Below are positions 51,816 to 54,893 of a DNA stretch of 54,893 nt, in pieces (position 1 is the stretch's first letter; every line of letters begins with the position of its first letter). Source of the DNA: JBBRHF01 sp038223055. Lineage in GTDB: Bacteria > Actinomycetota > Actinomycetes > JACCUZ01. The stretch lies in contig JBBRHF010000003.1 of assembly GCA_038223055.1 (NCBI GenBank), positions 1 through 54,893 on the forward strand. The letters run 5' to 3'. The translations under genes were made by a program, and so were the position numbers. The notes below the pieces were generated by a model. It was given only the letters and a program-made list of their open reading frames with translations, ran no database searches and was not told where the DNA came from.

Positions 51816-53174
51816 GTGCGAGGTCTCGTGCGGAGCGTTGGCCGGCCGGTGCTGGTGACCCTGCTGGCGGTCAGCCTCGGGGTCGGACTGACCGCGGTGG
51901 CGGCGATCGGGTTCGGAGTGCGGCCCGGTGCTGACCCTGCCGGGCCGGGCCGGACGGTGAGCGCCGACACGGTCACCGGGTTGTCCAGCCGCGGTGACCT
52001 GGGCGCTCAGATCACCATGCTGCAGAACCGGTTGCGCACTGAGGGCACCCGCGGCGGCGACTTTCGGGGGTGGGCGACGTTGGGCCTGGCCTACGTCGAG
52101 CAGGCCCGCGTCACGGCCAACCCGAGCTACTACCCCAAGGCCGACCAGGCGCTGGTCCGGGCGGCGAAGATGGCGCCCCGGGATGACCTGGTGCTGACCG
52201 CGCAGGCCGCCCTGTCCGCGGCCCGCCACGACTTCTCCGCGGCCCTGGCCCACGCCGATGCGGCCCTGCGGGTCAACCCCTACAGCGCGCGTGCTTCGGC
52301 CGTCCGCGCGGACGCGCTGACCGAGCTGGGGCGCTACGACGACGCCCTCGCGGCGGCCACCCGCGCCGACGACCTCAAGCCGAGCGTGTCCACCTTCGCC
52401 CGGCTGTCCTACGCCCGCGAGCTGCGCGGCGACGTCCCGGGTGCGGTCCGGCTGATGCTGCGTGCGGCCGAGTCGGCGGGCAGCCCGGCCGACCGGGCGT
52501 TCGCGTTCTACCAGCTGGGCGAGCTCGAACGTGGCCACGGCGGCTACGCCGCCGCCCGGCGCTACTACGACCGGGCCCTGCAGGCGTTCCCCGGCGACGT
52601 GGCCTCCCGGGCCGGCCGGGCGCGGCTGCTCGCGGCGCAGGGAGACACGGCCGCCGCGGTGGTTGCCTACCAGGACGTCGTGTCCCGCCAGCCGCTGCCG
52701 CAGTATCTCGTCGAGCTCGGTGAGCTGTTCCTGGCCGCGGGGCGCGATGCCGACGCCGCGGCGCAGTTCGACGTCGTCCGCGCCGGCGAGGCCCTGGCCA
52801 CGGCCAACGGGGTCAACGTCGATCTCGAGGCCGCGCTGTTCGAGGCGGAGCACGGCCGCCCGGCGGAGGCCGTGGCAGCCGCACGGTCCGAGTGGGGCAA
52901 GCGCCACTCCATCGCGGTCGCCGACGCGCTCGGTTGGGCGTTGCACGCGGCGGGCCGGGACAGCGAGGCGCTGACCTACGCCCGCCTCGCCACCCGACTC
53001 GGCACGGCAGACGCCCGGCTGCACTATCACCGCGGCATCATCGAGAAGTCGCTCGCCCTCCGCGAGCAGGCCCGCCGTTCGCTGCACACCGCGCTGGCCA
53101 TCGACCCGCACTTCTCTCCGCTGCACGCGCCGCGTGCACGCACGGCGCTGAGCACCCTGGGCGGTGCACGATGA
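51816..53174 (+). CDS. Membrane-anchored TPR-repeat protein
   Basis: Protein of 452 residues with an N-terminal membrane segment (about 10-35) and at least five tetratricopeptide-like helix pairs between 80 and 440 (AQAALSAARHDFSAALAHADAAL-type, ADALTELGRYDDALAAA, YQLGELERGHGGYAAARRYYDRAL, LFLAAGRDADAAAQFD, HYHRGIIEKSLALREQARRSL). Such scaffolds hold protein complexes together. GTG 51816 has GGAAGG upstream. The stop overlaps the ATG of the transporter (ATGA), so the pair is certainly cotranslated. It probably links the DUF4331 protein and the transporter at the membrane. Confidence 0.85.
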   Translation: MRGLVRSVGRPVLVTLLAVSLGVGLTAVAAIGFGVRPGADPAGPGRTVSADTVTGLSSRGDLGAQITMLQNRLRTEGTRGGDFRGWATLGLAYVEQARVTANPSYYPKADQALVRAAKMAPRDDLVLTAQAALSAARHDFSAALAHADAALRVNPYSARASAVRADALTELGRYDDALAAATRADDLKPSVSTFARLSYARELRGDVPGAVRLMLRAAESAGSPADRAFAFYQLGELERGHGGYAAARRYYDRALQAFPGDVASRAGRARLLAAQGDTAAAVVAYQDVVSRQPLPQYLVELGELFLAAGRDADAAAQFDVVRAGEALATANGVNVDLEAALFEAEHGRPAEAVAAARSEWGKRHSIAVADALGWALHAAGRDSEALTYARLATRLGTADARLHYHRGIIEKSLALREQARRSLHTALAIDPHFSPLHAPRARTALSTLGGAR

Positions 53175-54893
53175 GGCGACTGGCCCTGTTCGTGCTCGCC
53201 GTGCTGGGGCTGCTGGTGCTGCCCGCGCTGCCCGCGTCGGCCCACCCGCTGGGCAACTTCACGGTTAACCGCTACGACGGGGTGCTGGTCGGCCCGACGC
53301 AGGTCACCGTGGACCACGTCCTGGACCTCGCCGAGATCCCGACCGTGCAGGCCCGCGGCGCCCTTGACGCGGACGGCGACGGCAGGTTCTCGCCGGCCGA
53401 GCTCGCGGCGTTCGCCCGAGCCAGGTGCGCGGCGGAAGGCTCGCGTCTGGTGCTCACGGTAGCCGGCCGTCCGTCGCCGCTGGCGGTCACCGGGGCCACG
53501 GCCCGCCGCCTGCCGGGGCAAGCCGGACTGCCCACGCTGCGACTTGAGTGCGCCCTGCGCTCGACCGTGCGGTTCGCCGGGACGGCGACGCCGGTGACGT
53601 TCGCGGACGAAGGCAGCGAGCAGGTCGGCTGGCGCGAGATCAGCGCGCGCGGTGACGGCGTGACTCTCGGCCGCGGGTCCGGATCGACGGTTCGCGCGAC
53701 CAGCCCGAGCAAGCGCCTCACGTCGTACCCGAAGGATCTGCTTGCCTCTCCGCTGGACGAGCGGCGGGTGGCCTTCACGGCAAAACCGGGCGGCGCCCGG
53801 GCCACCGCGGACGACGGCTCGCAGGAGGTGCTGGCGCGCCCGACCGACCGGCTCGGCGCGGCCTTCACTGGCCTGGTCGGCCAGCGCAGTCTTGGCCTCG
53901 GGGCGGCGGTGCTGGCCGTCGGGCTGGCCCTGCTGATCGGCGCGATGCACGCCGTCGCGCCCGGGCACGGCAAGACGATCATGGCCTTCTACCTCGTCGG
54001 GCGGGGCGAGTCCACCCGGCGGGCCGTCCGCGGGGCACTGACCGTGGGCGCGACCGTCACCCTGACCCACACGTTCGGGGTCTTGCTCCTCGGACTGCTG
54101 GTCGCGACGACGGCGAGCGCCACCCCGGCTGCGGCCTATCCCTGGCTCGGTGCGCTCAGCGGCGTCGTCATCGTCGCGGTCGGCGCGGGGCTGCTGCGCC
54201 AGGCGCTGCGCCGCCGGCGTGGCGGTGGGGATGGGCACGGCCACTCGCACGACCACCCCCACGCCGAGCGGCCGCAACGTCCGAACATGCGGAGTCCATG
54301 GCGCACGCTTCTTCGGACGTTACGTGGGAGGCCGCACCCGCACCCGCACCCGCACCCGCACCCGCACCCGCACCCGCACCGGCACCGGCACCCGCACCCG
54401 CACCGGCACCCGCACCCGCACGCGCACTCGCACCCGCACCCGGCGGTCGGCGCGGCCGCCTCGAGTTCGTCTACCGCGACCCTGGTCGCCGAGGACGACC
54501 TTTCCGGACAGCACGAACCCCATGCACTCGCTGTCCCGCTCGCCGCTGACGATGGCATCACACCCGACCGGCGTAGCCGGACAGGGCTGGTGGCCGTGGG
54601 TATCGCCGGCGGACTGGTGCCCAGCCCGAGTGCGCTCGTCGTGCTCCTCGGTGCGGCCGCGGTCGGTCGGGCCTGGTTCGGCGTGGTCCTTGTCGTCGCC
54701 TTCGGGCTCGGCATGGCAGTCACCTTGAGCGTCACCGGATTGCTGCTCGTGGCCGCCCAGGACCGGGTCCGCACGATGTCACATCCGTCGTGGCTGCGGC
54801 CGGCCCGCCACCGTGGTGTGATCTCAGCCGTCAGCGCCATCCCGGTCCTCAGTGCGGGCGCCGTCTGCCTGCTCGGGCTCTATCTCGTCCTCC
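53171..54893 (+). CDS. NicO/RcnA-like metal transporter with EF-hand and His repeats (3' end beyond the window)
   Basis: 574 codons are in the window and the frame is still open at the edge. After a signal peptide (1-24) the mature protein begins HPLGNFTVNRYDG, a typical opening of this group. A textbook EF-hand loop DADGDGRFSPAE lies at 66-77. Membrane segments begin near 240; MHAVAPGHGKTIMAFYLVG carries the NicO metal-transport motif. A cytoplasmic or loop region holds HGHSHDHPHAE and then 18 His alternating with Pro, Arg, Ala or Ser (about 389-424). More membrane segments follow. It probably moves nickel or cobalt. The TPR gene overlaps its ATG. Confidence 0.8.
   Translation, partial: MRRLALFVLAVLGLLVLPALPASAHPLGNFTVNRYDGVLVGPTQVTVDHVLDLAEIPTVQARGALDADGDGRFSPAELAAFARARCAAEGSRLVLTVAGRPSPLAVTGATARRLPGQAGLPTLRLECALRSTVRFAGTATPVTFADEGSEQVGWREISARGDGVTLGRGSGSTVRATSPSKRLTSYPKDLLASPLDERRVAFTAKPGGARATADDGSQEVLARPTDRLGAAFTGLVGQRSLGLGAAVLAVGLALLIGAMHAVAPGHGKTIMAFYLVGRGESTRRAVRGALTVGATVTLTHTFGVLLLGLLVATTASATPAAAYPWLGALSGVVIVAVGAGLLRQALRRRRGGGDGHGHSHDHPHAERPQRPNMRSPWRTLLRTLRGRPHPHPHPHPHPHPHPHRHRHPHPHRHPHPHAHSHPHPAVGAAASSSSTATLVAEDDLSGQHEPHALAVPLAADDGITPDRRSRTGLVAVGIAGGLVPSPSALVVLLGAAAVGRAWFGVVLVVAFGLGMAVTLSVTGLLLVAAQDRVRTMSHPSWLRPARHRGVISAVSAIPVLSAGAVCLLGLYLVL
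54335..54442 (+). repeat. Hexanucleotide repeat CACCCG encoding the alternating His tract
   Basis: Eighteen hexamers, mostly CACCCG with CACCGG, CACGCG and CACTCG variants, run without interruption. All three forward frames and at least one reverse frame are open across it, giving His-Pro, Ala-Pro and similar polymers. It is likely prone to slippage and length change, always in steps of two residues. Confidence 0.85.

Noticed and set aside
54298..54549. Ala-Pro repeat protein in another frame
   Set aside because: It is only the shifted reading of the CACCCG repeat inside the transporter gene.

Overview
The window is high-GC DNA with frequent GTG starts, ATGA/GTGA stop-start overlaps and actinobacterial family variants (CsoR, DUF4331, a DasR-like operator, an MMPL exporter). 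It most likely comes from the chromosome of a free-living or soil actinomycete. I cannot name the genus. No tRNA, rRNA or CRISPR array was seen.

Layout. (a) 1-2.0 kb: a membrane-protein operon with a DUF2306 protein, then a stretch holding a transposase N-terminal scrap. (b) 2.0-4.9 kb: a two-gene operon of a P-loop NTPase and an ABC exporter-like protein whose nucleotide-binding domain has lost every catalytic motif. (c) 5.1-6.8 kb: a BLUF photoreceptor coupled to a PAS-PAS-GGDEF cyclase, a probable light-to-c-di-GMP switch. (d) 7.0-14.3 kb: a decayed zone with fragments of an IS110 transposase, a UvrD/RecB helicase-nuclease, a TetR regulator, an SDR, a membrane sensor domain and a subtilase. 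Intact genes lie between them: a winged-helix regulator/membrane-protein pair with an operator-promoter, a thiolase, a DUF2505 protein and two unknowns. (e) 14.3-18.7 kb: a full N-acetylglucosamine locus (nagB, separate EIIA and EIIB, nagA, divergent EIIC) with a DasR-like operator on the EIIC promoter.

(f) 18.7-25.6 kb: exported and hydrolytic proteins (lipoprotein, VanY-like secreted protein, VWA protein, two alpha/beta hydrolases). (g) 25.7-38.9 kb: a compact biosynthetic-type operon of ten genes transcribed leftwards, with a divergent MMPL exporter and a convergent flavin reductase. The operon encodes an extended-SDR/thioester-reductase-like protein, a class III aminotransferase, an SRPBCC protein, an acyl-CoA dehydrogenase, a membrane protein, a DUF2156 transferase, a methyltransferase, a P450, a DAO-type FAD oxidoreductase and a CrtC/AttH-like lipocalin protein. 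There is no PKS or NRPS. The reductase plus aminotransferase plus acyl-CoA dehydrogenase set suggests a fatty-acyl-derived amine that is then oxidised, methylated and exported.

(h) 39.0-42.8 kb: a fibronectin-type secreted protein, a small exported protein, a copper P-ATPase fragment and an intact csoR with two CsoR-type boxes. (i) 43.0-54.9 kb: a 1672-residue secreted animal-type haem peroxidase with RTX repeats and a lamin-tail-like end. Divergent from it run a PhoD-like phosphatase and a DUF4331 / TPR / NicO-type metal transporter operon. The transporter has an EF-hand loop and an 18-histidine alternating repeat, and runs off the window.

The two most interesting systems are the P-loop NTPase/pseudo-ABC pair and the PKS/NRPS-free biosynthetic operon. 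All functional statements rest on motif recognition by eye; no database search was run.
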